A DNA stretch of 64,000 nucleotides. Origin: CAWFKS01 sp963816435 (GTDB lineage Bacteria > Pseudomonadota > Alphaproteobacteria > Rhizobiales > Rhizobiaceae). A program made the translations under genes and the position numbers. The notes beneath the pieces were generated by a model. That model made no database searches and was not told the origin of the DNA. It saw only the letters and a list, made by a program, of their open reading frames with translations. Shown one piece after another: positions 26,308 through 35,665 of this stretch (positions within the stretch are counted from its first letter, which is position 1; each line of letters starts with the position of its first letter). The stretch is taken from assembly GCA_963816435.1 (NCBI GenBank), contig CAWFKS010000017.1, forward strand, positions 44,766 to 108,765. Reading direction: 5' to 3'.

Positions 26308-28304
26308 GCGCGAACACCGAAACCGTCGACTGGCGCGAATTGTGGGCGAGCGGCGATCTCGGCCGCTTCTGCTTCATCTCGCTCGGCATCCTGCTGCACG
26401 CCACCAACGAGACGATGGTCGCCACCGTCATGCCCGGCATGGTGGCCGACATCCGCGGCGTCGAGCTGGTCGGCTGGTCGCTGGCGATCTACGAGGTCGG
26501 CTCCATCGTCGCCGGCGCGATCGCCGGACGCATGATCAGCTACATCGCGCTCAGGACCAACATGGCGGGTGCAGCCCTCGTCTATGCCTTCGGCGCGCTG
26601 ATCTGCGCCATGGCGCCGTCGATGCCGTGGTTCCTGTTCGGACGCCTGTTCGAGGGGTTCGGCGGCGGCGCGCTGGTGGCGCTCGCCTTCGTCTCGGTGG
26701 AGCGGCTGTTTTCGCGCCTCATCTGGCCCCAGCTTTTCGCCATCATCTCGGTCGTGTGGGGCGTCGCCGCCTTCAGCGGGCCGCTGATCGGCGCCTTCGT
26801 CACCGAGACGCTGTCGTGGCGCTGGGCCTTCGGCATCTTCGCCGCCGCCGGCGTGACCATGGCGGCGATCGCCTATGTCGTGCTCAACAGCCCGGCGGCG
26901 CGGCGCCCCGCAGCCACAGGCGAGCGGCCGCCTTTCCCCGTCCTGGCTGTCGCCTGCCTCGCGGTCGCCATCATGCTCGTGGCGATGGCCGGCATCGGCA
27001 TCGACCCGGTGCGCTCCACCGTCTTCCTTCTTCTCGGCCTCTCCGGCATTGCCGGGTTCTTCCTGCTCGACGCGCGGCGTCCGCTGTCGCGGCTGTTTCC
27101 GAACCGGCCACTCGATCCGCGCCGCCCGCTCGGCAACGGGCTTGTCATGATCGCCGCGCTTTCGATCGGCGCGTCGAGCTTCGGCATCTACGGCCCGCTG
27201 ATCCTGACGACGCTGCACGGCGTGTCGCTGATGACCACCGGCTACCTGATCGCCGCCGAGGCGCTGTCCTGGTCGGCGATGTCGATCCTCGTCGCCAAGG
27301 CGCGGCCCGAGCACGAGCGCGCCATCATTGCCACCGGCGTGGTGATGGTGGCGGCCGGCATCGCCGGCTTCGCCTGGGCCATGCCCGCCGGCTCGGTCCC
27401 CGGCGTGGCGTTCTGCGCGCTCCTGCAGGGCGGCGGGTTCGGCCTGTCCTGGCCGTTCGTCACCCGCATGATCGTGGCCGCGGCACCCGACGGCGAGCGC
27501 GCCGTCGCGTCCTCGGCGGTGCCGACCATGCAGCGCATCGGCTACGCGCTCGGCGCGGCGATTGCCGGCATCATCGCCAATGCCAGCGGGTTTTCGCAGG
27601 GTCTTTCCGGCGATACCGCGGCCTCGGTCGCCGCGTGGCTGTTCCTCGCCTTCGTGCCCTTCGGCATCGTCGGGGTGATCGAGGCGGTCATCCTGCTGAG
27701 GCGCGGCCCGGCGTCGGCGACGCGTGAGAGGCGGCGTCTCCCTCCCCCTCGAGGGGAGGGTCGATCCGCGGAGCGGATCGGGTCGGGTCGTCCGGACGGG
27801 CGCGCTCCTTCCTCGCCCCCTGTCGGGGGGAGAGGTCGCCGGCGAGGCCCGAGACGGAGAGGCGGCGAACTGCGTCCGCGCTTCAAATCGCGCCATCTCT
27901 GGTCTGCCCCGCATCTTGCTCGGGGCAAGCCCGCTCGCAAATCGCAGGCAACGACTTTCTCTCCCCGCAAGGGGAGAGATAGGGCGCGCGGCATCACGCC
28001 TTCCGCACACATCTCCATTGCCACGCCCGGCTGTTTTCTTTCGCTCACGCGCCGTTTCGCGCCTGACGGCGCTGGCGCTCCGCGAGGGCCTCGCATCGGC
28101 TCGGACGCCCGGTCGGGCTTGCGGCCTGCGGCCGGTACAATCTTCTTCATCGCCACGCCCGGCGTCTCTGCCGTCTGGCCATTGTCAAAGAACCCGCGCC
28201 TGCCGCGAGGATCGCTGCGCGATCCCGCTGGGCGCTGTCGCGAGGTCGCCTTGGCGATCCGGCGGGGGAAGACGGGCGGCCGTTCGGACGCTCATCTATT
28301 CTAA
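26304..28304 (+). CDS. MFS transporter, probably with an artefactual or repeat-derived C-terminal extension
   Basis: Major facilitator with an N-terminal cytoplasmic stretch then about 12-14 helices. The early motif ILLHATNETMVATVMPGMVADI and the GRLFEGFGGGALVALAF region recall DHA2-type drug exporters. The convincing transporter part ends near residue 470 (about 27715). The frame then runs 190 residues through the palindromic repeat element and low-complexity DNA to TAA at 28302-28304. A TGA at 27725-27727 in another frame, just before the repeat, probably marks the original end, implying an indel or repeat insertion. The ATG overlaps the upstream regulator stop, so the pair is co-translated. 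Confidence 0.82.
   Translation: MSANTETVDWRELWASGDLGRFCFISLGILLHATNETMVATVMPGMVADIRGVELVGWSLAIYEVGSIVAGAIAGRMISYIALRTNMAGAALVYAFGALICAMAPSMPWFLFGRLFEGFGGGALVALAFVSVERLFSRLIWPQLFAIISVVWGVAAFSGPLIGAFVTETLSWRWAFGIFAAAGVTMAAIAYVVLNSPAARRPAATGERPPFPVLAVACLAVAIMLVAMAGIGIDPVRSTVFLLLGLSGIAGFFLLDARRPLSRLFPNRPLDPRRPLGNGLVMIAALSIGASSFGIYGPLILTTLHGVSLMTTGYLIAAEALSWSAMSILVAKARPEHERAIIATGVVMVAAGIAGFAWAMPAGSVPGVAFCALLQGGGFGLSWPFVTRMIVAAAPDGERAVASSAVPTMQRIGYALGAAIAGIIANASGFSQGLSGDTAASVAAWLFLAFVPFGIVGVIEAVILLRRGPASATRERRRLPPPRGEGRSAERIGSGRPDGRAPSSPPVGGRGRRRGPRRRGGELRPRFKSRHLWSAPHLARGKPARKSQATTFSPRKGRDRARGITPSAHISIATPGCFLSLTRRFAPDGAGAPRGPRIGSDARSGLRPAAGTIFFIATPGVSAVWPLSKNPRLPRGSLRDPAGRCREVALAIRRGKTGGRSDAHLF
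27738..27790 (+). repeat. REP-like palindromic repeat module, copy 1
   Basis: An eight-base dyad (CCCTCCCC / GGGGAGGG, loop CTCGA) is followed by a second stem-loop (GATCCGC gga GCGGATC) and a GGGTCGGGT end. Two more copies with the same plan lie at 35524-35576 and 35603-35657. A second C/G palindrome (27815-27832) and CTCTCCCC / GGGGAGAG (27959-27978) follow, so the region is a cluster of such elements typical of rhizobial intergenic DNA. Confidence 0.65.
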
Positions 28305-28552
28305 TTCGTGCGACCTTGCGGCCGCCCGTCCGGCATCCTGCCCCGCGTCCGGGAGCGGAGGGTACTAGCCCCCGCAAGCCGTCGGCAGGGCCCGGACCTA
28401 ACGCTCTGCGAAGCCGCGCCACCGCGCGCGGCCGGTCCGGTACCGTCCCGCCGCCCGGATGTTCGGTGTGCACACCCGTTTCCCGCGCGGCGGTATGGGC
28501 AAAGGATAAGCGAGGCGGGAAGAGCGGGGATAGATTCCGGCGCCGCCGGCCC
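27791..28552. other. Intergenic, repeat-rich, no credible gene
   Basis: This stretch carries short C/G palindromes (for example 27815-27832 and 27959-27978), a CTCGGGGC-type dyad near 27907-27927, and two similar ~20-base blocks ending CCACGCCCGGC (28012-28032, 28144-28164). All frames translate to Arg/Pro-rich low-complexity sequence without domain features. The 3' part of the MFS reading frame crosses it but I do not believe that is coding. Confidence 0.6.
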
Positions 28553-30305
28553 TCAGCGCAGCGCCAGGGCCTTGCGCAGCAAGGTCAGATGCGCCTTCGG
28601 ATCGGCGGAGATATCCACGATACCGAGCCGGGCGCCGGTCGCGTCGCTCGCCGAGCCGGCGGCATCGACGTTCCAGTAATCGGTATGCGTGACGAGCCTG
28701 CCGAACGGCCCGCGCCGCTTGATGCGAACGGGCAAGTCGACCACGCCCAGGCCCGAAATTCGGCGCACAGGGTCCCGAGATGAAATCGCCGCAGACCGGC
28801 ACCGGCGCCGGATCGTAAATATTGGTCCAGCGCATCGCCGCGAACATCGCCGCGTGATGCGCGAAATCGCCGGGCAGCTTCGGATAGAGAAACGAATTGC
28901 GTCCCGGCTCGAGCATTGGCGGGCAGGTCGGAAACATGCGCTCGGCCTTGCGCTCCTCGAAGGCGGCCCGATCCCGGGACACCAGGAACTCGGCGTGCGT
29001 CAGCGGTGAGCCGAGGGTGACGAAGTCGCTGACCAGCCAGTTGCCGCCCTGCTCGGCCAGCGTCGCCGACACCTTGCCCTGCAGCCGGCGAAATTCCGCG
29101 ATGTCGAACCTTTCGGCATTCTCCTGGGCGCGGCAGAACGCATCGAGCTCCCGCAACGCGGCGAGCGCTGCCCCATCGGCCGGGTTGACGCTCGTCGGCC
29201 CCCGCTCCTGCCACAACAGCCTGAGCACGTCGTAGGCGATGATGGAGCCCAGGCTGTGGCCGACGACGACGATGCGCTCGTAGCCCGTCCTGTCGCCGAA
29301 ATCATAGCCCTTCGCGCGCGGGCCAATCGGACCATGCAGGGCGCGCAGCAGTTCCAGCCCGCGGTTGCGGATCGCCGCGCGCGAGGAGACGGCATCCGGC
29401 GACGTGCGCACGTAGCGCGCCACGTCGCCCAGTACGGGCACGACCCAGCCGCTGAGGAAGACCGCGATGAGCGCTGCCGCGATCAGGCACCACGTTCTCG
29501 GCGCCGCGAGCACCGACCACGGGAACCAGAGATACGCCACGACGCCGACCAGCGGCGGCAGCACGAATGCGGCCAGCCACGACAGGCCGCTGCTCAGCGA
29601 GGCCTGTGCCGGCGTCTCGCGGGCCCAGATGCCGGGGAACAGTTTTCGCGCATTGGTGGTCCAGCCGGACAGCGCTGCCTGCAGCCGGCGCAAGAGGTAC
29701 CACCACAACAACGCCGTCACGGCGATGCTGCCGATGAGCGTCCAGATGTTGTGCATCGGACGCGCTTCCTTCAGCAGCGTCGTCAGCGCACCGAACGAGC
29801 CGGTGATGCCGACATAGGCCGCGAGCGCGACGATCGCCGCCACCAGCACCCACAGGGACGCCCAGAGCACGGCGCTTTCCCTCGGCACCTGATGCGGCCA
29901 GCGCAGCAGCAGTCCGGTGATCCATGCCTTGATCTGGGAAAGCGAGTTGCCGACCAGCAGGTCGGACCAGTAGAGTTCGTAGAAATCGGTGGCGACGTCG
30001 TGCCGGTTGTGGCGGGTGGTCACCCGCGCCAGCTCCGTGAGGCCGGCGCGCATGTCGGGGACCAGCCATACGTCGTCCCCGGAGGGCTCGGCCCGCGGCA
30101 CCGGCTTCGAACCCCACACCGCCTCGACGAAACCGCGCAGCGTCTCCAGCGGCCGCTGCTCCCCCATGCCATGGACGATCACCACCGCCTGCTTGCGCCT
30201 GACGCGCTCGGCGGGTTCGGCCGGATCCTGCGGTTTGTCGGCGGGCGGCGCCTTGGCCGCTGCCCGGCTGGCGCGCGAGCGCCGCGGTGCCGGCTGCTTC
30301 GCCAT
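28553..30305 (-). CDS. Membrane-associated alpha/beta hydrolase, lipase-like (one frameshift)
   Basis: ~583 residues after correction. A basic, disordered N-terminus precedes QAVVIVHGMGEQRPLETL (~30), which holds an oxyanion HGMGEQ motif. Four or so membrane helices occupy residues ~130-300. The catalytic part has a nucleophile elbow GHSLGS (YERIVVVGHSLGSIIAYDVL) and the later histidine region VTHTDYWN. An extra base near 28769 breaks the last ~70 codons; removal restores FISGPVRRISGLGVVDLPV. ATG 30305 is chosen over 30311 because GGAGGGG is then seven bases upstream. Substrate unknown; related proteins are annotated as putative lipases or esterases. Confidence 0.8.
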
Positions 30306-30360
30306 CGTCATTCCCCTCCGCGAAGGGGAAATGCTACTTCAAACCGACTGCGCCGGAAAC

Positions 30361-30386
30361 AAAAACCCGGCCGGAGCCGGGTTTTT
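30361..30386 (-). terminator. Intrinsic terminator after pntB
   Basis: AAAAACCCGGC and GCCGGGTTTTT form an eleven-base perfect dyad with a four-base loop, giving a T-run on the minus strand directly after the pntB stop. It could also function on the plus strand. Confidence 0.88.
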
Positions 30387-31812
30387 CACGCGTTGTTGAA
30401 GTCGCGGCGAAGTAGTCTTCCATCGCCTTGACGATGTTTTCGGTCATCTTCTTGGCGTCGCCCAGCAGCATCATCGTGTTGTCCTTGTAGAACAAGGTGT
30501 TGTCGATGCCGGCATAGCCGGAGCCGAGCGAACGCTTGACGAACAGGCAGGTGCGCGCCTTGTCGACGTCAAGGATCGGCATGCCGTAGATCGGCGAGGA
30601 CTTGTCGTCGCGCGCCGCCGGGTTGGTGACGTCGTTGGCGCCGATGACATAGGCGACATCGGCCTGGGCGAACTCCGAATTGATGTCCTCGAGCTCGAAC
30701 ACCTCGTCGTAGGGAACCTGCGCCTCGGCCAGAAGAACGTTCATGTGGCCGGGCATGCGGCCGGCCACCGGGTGGATGGCGTATTTCACCTCGACGCCGT
30801 GCGCCTTGAGCTTGTCGGCCATCTCGCGCAGCGCGTGCTGGGCCTGCGCCACGGCCATGCCGTAGCCGGGCACGATGATGACCTTCTGGGCGTTCATCAT
30901 CAGGTAGGCGGCGTCGTCGGCCGAGCCCTGCTTGACCGTGCGGTCGATGCCGTCGTCGCCGCCCGCGGCAGCCGTCTCGCCGCCGAAGCCGCCGAGAATG
31001 ACGGAGATGAACGAGCGGTTCATGCCCTTGCACATGATGTAGGACAGGATCGCGCCCGAGGAGCCGACCAGCGCGCCGGTGATGATCAGCGCCAGATTGC
31101 CGAGCGTGAAGCCGATGCCCGCCGCCGCCCAGCCGGAATAGGAGTTGAGCATCGACACCACGACCGGCATGTCGGCGCCGCCGATCGGCACGATGATCAG
31201 CACGCCGAGCGCCAGCGAGGCCAGCACGATCAGCCAGAAGACGAGATGGCTCTGCGCCGTCACCAGAAGCACCACGAGCACGACCAGCGCGATCGCCAGG
31301 GCGGCGTTGATGACGTGGCGCGCGGGCAGCATGATCGGCTTGCCCGACATGTTGCCGTTGAGCTTCAGGAAGGCGATGATCGAGCCGGTGAAGGTGATGG
31401 CGCCGATCGCCACGCCGAGGCTCATCTCCACCAGCGCCTGGCCGTGAATGTCGCCGACGACGCCGATGCCGAAGCTTTCGGGCGCATAAAGGGCCGCGGC
31501 CGCCACCATGACGGCGGCAAGGCCGACGAGGCTGTGGAAGGCGGCGACCAGCTGCGGCATCGCCGTCATGGCGATGCGCCGGGCGATCACCGCGCCGGCG
31601 CCGCCGCCGATCGCCAGTCCGAGCACGATGAGGCCGAGGCCGCTCCAGGTCGGCGTGGCCAGCGCCAGCGTGGTGAGGATGGCGATCGCCATGCCCACCA
31701 TGCCGTAGATGTTGCCCTGGCGGCTGGTCGTGGGATGCGACAGGCCTCGCAGCGCCAGGATGAACAGGATGCCGGAGACGAGATAGAGGAAGGCGGCGAG
31801 GTTGACGGACAT
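30386..31812 (-). CDS. pntB: NAD(P) transhydrogenase beta subunit (3'-end frameshift likely)
   Basis: Inner-membrane plus NADP-binding subunit of the proton-translocating transhydrogenase. The N-terminal half has about nine helices. The C-terminal dIII domain shows VIIVPGYGMAVAQAQHAL, GANDVTNPAARDD and the end motif MLLGDAKKMTE. The uncorrected frame runs past the terminator hairpin to 30334. Adding one base around 30404-30408 gives a stop TGA at 30386-30388, flush against the terminator, and a 475-residue protein. It catalyses NADH + NADP+ to NAD+ + NADPH driven by the proton gradient. Third gene of pntA1-pntA2-pntB. Confidence 0.93.
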
Positions 31813-31821
31813 CAGCTCTGC

Positions 31822-32244
31822 TCAGCCCTTCTTCTTGTACATGGCCAGCATGCGCTGCGTGACGAGGAAGCCGCCGAAGATGTTGACCGAGGCCAGCACC
31901 AGCGCGACGAAGCCGAAGCCGGTGGCGAGCCCCGAGGCGGAGATTCCGACGGCCAGCAGCGCGCCGACCACGATCACCGACGAGATGGCGTTGGTGACCG
32001 ACATCAGCGGCGTGTGCAGGGCCGGCGTCACCGACCACACGACGTAGTAGCCGACGAAGATCGCCAGCACGAAGATGGCGAGCCGGAAGACGAACGGGTC
32101 GACGGCGCCGCCGGTGGCGGCGTGCGCGGCCGCGCCCGCGGCATCGGCGGCATGCGCGACCTTGTCGTCCTCCACCGCCATGCGCACGGCGGCGGCGGCC
32201 TGGTCGAGCTGGTCGAGCGCCTTCTGCAACGCGGTCTGCTCCAT
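31822..32244 (-). CDS. pntA2: NAD(P) transhydrogenase alpha subunit part 2 (membrane domain)
   Basis: Intact 140-residue protein. A helical, Ala-rich N-terminal linker precedes four membrane helices of the dII domain (VFRLAIFVLAIFVGYYVVW, TPLMSVTNAISSVIVVGAL, GFGFVALVLASVNIFGGF and LVTQRMLAMYKKK). I chose ATG 32244, which overlaps the pntA1 stop as TGATG, over GTG 32247. The split of PntA into two genes is the alphaproteobacterial arrangement. Confidence 0.93.
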   Translation of the reverse strand: MEQTALQKALDQLDQAAAAVRMAVEDDKVAHAADAAGAAAHAATGGAVDPFVFRLAIFVLAIFVGYYVVWSVTPALHTPLMSVTNAISSVIVVGALLAVGISASGLATGFGFVALVLASVNIFGGFLVTQRMLAMYKKKG

Positions 32245-33497
32245 CACGAATCCCCCTCGGTCTTCGATGCGGCCCCGGCCGACGTCTTGCGCGCCGGCGC
32301 CTTGCGGGCTGCGGGCTTGCGCGGCGACGCCTTGGCGGGCGCCGCGGCAGCCTCCGGCCTGGCGTCGTTGGCCGAGGCGAAGTTCGGGTGAACCACCTTG
32401 CCGTCACGCGTCAAAAGCGTCGCCTTGACCAGCTCGTCGTCCATGTCGGGCGACAGCTTCTTCGTCTCCTTGTCGACCATCGTCTCCAGGAAGGCGTAGA
32501 GGTTCTTGGCGTAGAGCAGCGAGGCGGTGGCCGCGATGCGGCCCGGCACGTTGAGATGGCCGACGATCTTCACGTCGTTCTTCGTCGTCACCACTTCGCC
32601 GGCGACCGCGCCCTCGACATTGCCGCCGCGCTCCACCGCCAGGTCGACGATGACCGAGCCGGGCCTCATCGAGGCGACCATGTCGGCCGAGACCAGCTTC
32701 GGCGCCGGCCGGCCGGGGATCAGCGCCGTGGTGATGACGATGTCCTGCTTGGCGATGTGGCCGGCGACGAGCTCGGCCTGCGCCTTCTTTTCCTCGTCGG
32801 TGAGTTCGCGGGCGTAGCCGCCCTCGCCCGAGGCATCCTTCAGCGCATCGGTCATGACGAACTTGGCGCCGAGCGAGGCGACCTGCTCGCCGGCCGCCGC
32901 GCGCACGTCGGTTGCCGTGACCACCGCGCCGAGGCGGCGGGCCGTGGCGATCGCCTGCAGGCCGGCGACGCCCGCGCCCATGACGAACACCTTGGCGGCG
33001 GGCACGGTGCCGGCCGCCGTCATCATCATCGGCAGCGCGCGGTCGTATTCCTCGGCCGCGTCGATGACGGCCTGGTAGCCGGCGAGATTGGCCTGCGAGG
33101 ACAGCACGTCCATGACCTGCGCGCGGGTGATGCGCGGCATCAGCTCCATGGCGAAGGCGGACACGCCCGCTTTCGCCATCGCGGCCAGCGCGGCGTCGTT
33201 GCCGTGCGGGTCCATGACGGCGAGCACCAGCGCGCCTTTCTTGTAACCGGAAAGTTCGGAGGCGGTCGGGCGGCGGACCTTGAGCACCACGTCGGCCTTC
33301 GCCGCGTCGGCAGCCTTGCCGATTTTCGCGCCGGCCTTCTCGAATTCGGCGTCGGTGATGCGCGAGGCGCGTCCCGCGCCTGCCTCCACGACGACGTCGA
33401 GGCCGAGCCCCGTCATGCGCTTGACGGTATCGGGGGAAGCCGCCACGCGCGGCTCGCCGGATTGCGATTCCTTCGGAACGAAGATCAGTTCTGCCAC
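32244..33497 (-). CDS. pntA1: NAD(P) transhydrogenase alpha subunit part 1 (NAD-binding)
   Basis: Intact 417-residue soluble dI subunit. FVPKESQSGEPRVAASPDTV opens the alanine-dehydrogenase/PntA N-domain. The NAD Rossmann motif is VMGAGVAGLQAIATARRLGA (~residues 170-190), and AGEQVASLGAKFV and GRPAPKLVSADMV follow. It starts at GTG 33497 with AAGG upstream. The C-terminus carries an Ala/Lys/Pro-rich tail of about 40 residues (KASPRKPAARKAPARK) not needed for catalysis. Confidence 0.94.
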   Translation of the reverse strand: MAELIFVPKESQSGEPRVAASPDTVKRMTGLGLDVVVEAGAGRASRITDAEFEKAGAKIGKAADAAKADVVLKVRRPTASELSGYKKGALVLAVMDPHGNDAALAAMAKAGVSAFAMELMPRITRAQVMDVLSSQANLAGYQAVIDAAEEYDRALPMMMTAAGTVPAAKVFVMGAGVAGLQAIATARRLGAVVTATDVRAAAGEQVASLGAKFVMTDALKDASGEGGYARELTDEEKKAQAELVAGHIAKQDIVITTALIPGRPAPKLVSADMVASMRPGSVIVDLAVERGGNVEGAVAGEVVTTKNDVKIVGHLNVPGRIAATASLLYAKNLYAFLETMVDKETKKLSPDMDDELVKATLLTRDGKVVHPNFASANDARPEAAAAPAKASPRKPAARKAPARKTSAGAASKTEGDS

Positions 33498-33583
33498 GTC
33501 ACCTTGCCTTTCGCCCGGCCTTCACGGCCGGCTCCTCCCGGCTGTCGCGCGGCGGCGTGCGCCCGCGGCAACCCGCACCCGGC

Positions 33584-33812
33584 TCAGCGAAGCAGCCAGA
33601 TCGCCGAGCGCGACCAGGAGCACGAACAGGATGGCGGCCGAGAAGAACCCGGCGCTGGTGAAGAAGCCGAAGGCCATCGCGATCATCAGCGCGATGACGT
33701 GCATCGAGCCGTATTTCGCCAGGTTCAGGAACAGGTGATAGGTCTTGTCGTGCTCGGCATAGTCCATGTCGGCACCCGTTTCGACCGGACCGGTCGGCGA
33801 ATGATCAGCCAT
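33584..33812 (-). CDS. aa3-type cytochrome c oxidase subunit IV (one frameshift)
   Basis: Short membrane protein of 75 residues after correction. An N-terminal segment with MDYAEHDKTYHLFLNLAKYG is the bacterial subunit IV signature, followed by two hydrophobic helices. An extra base near 33602-33605 makes the frame continue to 33522 with an implausible Arg-rich end; removing it gives LVALGIWLLR and TGA at 33584-33586, the normal length and ending. ATG 33812 begins MADHSPTG. Position just upstream of pntA1 on the same strand is typical of Hyphomicrobiales. Confidence 0.85.
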
Positions 33813-33965
33813 CGTCGTACCCCTCAAAATAGCTCTTCCGGCTGATAGCGAAATCGGGACTGAAGGGCAATGGCGGTGTTGTCGCGGAATGCCTCCGCTT
33901 CTATCCCGAGAGCGAAGCCGCTATTGTGGCGGGAAGCGGGTGTGACCGACCTGGAGTGGAGCACG

Positions 33966-34545
33966 ATGCCGGCGGCCGAGAAGCTCGAAAAGAAGATGAC
34001 GGTGGAAGAGTTCTTCGACTGGCAGACGCGCCAGGACAGGAACTACGAACTCGTCGACGGCGTGCCGGTGACGACCGTCAAGGCGATGACCGGCGCCAGC
34101 GACCGCCACGACCGCGTCACGGTCAACGCGATCAGGCCATTTGCACCGGCAGCTTCGCGGCAAACCGTGCCGGCCGAAGACCTCCGACACCTCCGTCCGC
34201 ACCGTTCGCGGCACCCGCCGGCCCGACGTTCTGGTCGAATGCGGAAATCCCGACCCGCGCGACATGGCCGCCGACGACCCGCGGCTGGTCATCGAGATCC
34301 TGTCGCCGTCGACCATGCGCTTCGACAGGTTCCAGAAGCTCGCCGAATACCAACGCCACCCCTCGATCCGCGTCATCCTGCTGGTCGACAGCGAGCAGCC
34401 GCAGGTCGGCGTCTGGCGCCGCAACGGCGAGCAATGGACGGAGACCGAGGCGACCGGGCTGGACGCGGTGATCGACCTGCCGGAGATCGACGCGGCGCTG
34501 CCGCTGGCCGAGCTCTATTACGACGTGCCGTTTCCGCAGGAATAG
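33966..34545 (+). CDS. Uma2 family endonuclease-fold protein (one frameshift)
   Basis: 192 residues after correction. MTVEEFFDWQTRQDRNYELVDG at the start and PDVLVECGNPDPRDMAADDPRLVIEILSPST later match the Uma2/DUF820 PD-(D/E)XK-like fold, with the acidic residue and E-x-L/S catalytic-site positions present. An extra base near 34131-34138 breaks the frame; the corrected reading is VNAI-x-HLHRQLRGKPCRPK. ATG 33966 follows a GGAGTGG stretch. Uma2 proteins are often found as scattered, possibly mobile genes of uncertain function. It stands alone and convergent with the Liv operon. Confidence 0.82.
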
Positions 34546-34671
34546 GCGGTCGACTCGGGGAGTGCGCGGCTAGAAGCGGTTCATCATTTCACCGAATGAT
34601 GAACCGCTCCAAGTTCTTGTTTTCGCGCAATTTCGGGCGAAAAACCGGTTTCCACTTTTCCTGGAATTGCT

Positions 34672-35505
34672 CTACGAAAGCCAGCGCTTGCGGCGCTTGT
34701 AGTGCTTGACGTCGCGGAACGACTTGCGGCCCTCGCCGCCGACGCCGAGATAGAACTCCTTGACGTCCTCGTTCTCGCGCAGCGCGTGCGCTTCGCCGTC
34801 GAGCACGATGCGGCCCGATTCCAGGATGTAGCCGTAATTGGCGTAGCGCAGCGCCACGTTGGTGTTCTGCTCGGCCAAAAGGAAGGAGACGCCCTGCTCC
34901 TCGTTGAGCTTCTTCACGATCTCGAAGATCTCTTCCACGAGCTGCGGCGCCAGCCCCATCGACGGCTCGTCGAGCAGGATCATCTTCGGCCGCGACATCA
35001 GCGCACGGCCGATCGCCGTCATCTGCTGCTCGCCGCCGGAGGTGTAGCCGGCCTGGCTGGAGCGGCGCACCTTCAGCCGGGGAAAATAGGAATAGACCAG
35101 TTCCAGGTCGTCGCGGACCGCGGCCGCGCCGTCGCGGCGCGTGAAGGCGCCCGACATCAGATTGTCCTCGATCGACAGATGGCCGAAGCAGTGCCGGCCC
35201 TCCATCACCTGGATGCAGCCGCGGCGCACCAGCTCGTTGGCCGACAGCGCCTGCACCTGCTCGCCCTCGAACACGATCGAGCCCTTGGTGACTTCGCCGC
35301 GTTCGGCGCGCAGCAGATTCGACACCGCCTTGAGCGTCGTCGTCTTGCCCGCCCCGTTGGCGCCCAGGATCGCCACGATGCCGCCGCGCGGCACCGACAG
35401 CGACACGCCCTTCAGCACCAGGATGACGTGATCGTAGATCACCTCGATATTGTTGACCGTCAGGATCTGCTCGGCCGGGGCGGGAACGGAAGCGGCGTCG
35501 GACAT
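34672..35505 (-). CDS. livF: Branched-chain amino-acid-type ABC transporter ATP-binding protein LivF
   Basis: Intact 277-residue ATPase. Walker A GANGAGKTT (~residue 49), signature SGGEQQMTAIGRALM and Walker B MILLDEPSMGLAP, with the LivF-type end QNTNVALRYANYGYILESG. It has ~35 extra residues at the C-terminus (VKEFYLGVGGEGRKSFRDVK), a form common in the Liv-like operons that carry acyl-CoA synthetase genes. It is the last gene of the operon, separated from the binding-protein gene by a 160-base gap containing two repeat modules. Confidence 0.93.
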   Translation of the reverse strand: MSDAASVPAPAEQILTVNNIEVIYDHVILVLKGVSLSVPRGGIVAILGANGAGKTTTLKAVSNLLRAERGEVTKGSIVFEGEQVQALSANELVRRGCIQVMEGRHCFGHLSIEDNLMSGAFTRRDGAAAVRDDLELVYSYFPRLKVRRSSQAGYTSGGEQQMTAIGRALMSRPKMILLDEPSMGLAPQLVEEIFEIVKKLNEEQGVSFLLAEQNTNVALRYANYGYILESGRIVLDGEAHALRENEDVKEFYLGVGGEGRKSFRDVKHYKRRKRWLS

Positions 35506-35523
35506 TTGGGGGCTCCAGTGTCT

Positions 35524-35576
35524 CCCTCCCCCGCGAGGGGGAGGGTGCCGAGCAAAGCGAGGCGGGTGGGGTTGGA
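35524..35576 (+). repeat. REP-like palindromic repeat module, copy 2
   Basis: CCCTCCCCC / GGGGGAGGG (nine-base arms, 35526-35547) is followed by a variable stem (35549-35565, loop AAA, with a tandem G-A mismatch) and GGGTGGGG. It faces copy 3, so together they form a ~135-base inverted composite between livF and the binding-protein gene. Confidence 0.7.
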
Positions 35577-35602
35577 TCGTGCCGCGCTCGGCCGCCATGT
35601 CC

Positions 35603-35657
35603 CCACCCGTCCAATCGCTTTCGGCGATTGTCCACCCTCCCCTCGAGGGGGAGAGGA
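35603..35657 (-). repeat. REP-like palindromic repeat module, copy 3 (inverted)
   Basis: On the minus strand: CTCCCC / GGGGAGGG palindrome at 35635-35655, variable stem CAATCGC / GCGATTG (35612-35630), then GGGTGGGG. The plan is identical to copies 1 and 2, but the middle stem differs in sequence while keeping its pairing. Confidence 0.7.
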
Positions 35658-35665
35658 AGATCACA

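Noticed and set aside
27791..28552. Possible CRISPR or tandem-repeat array in the repeat-rich gap
   Set aside because: The repeats are short palindromes of unequal spacing with no regular spacer units and no cas genes nearby.
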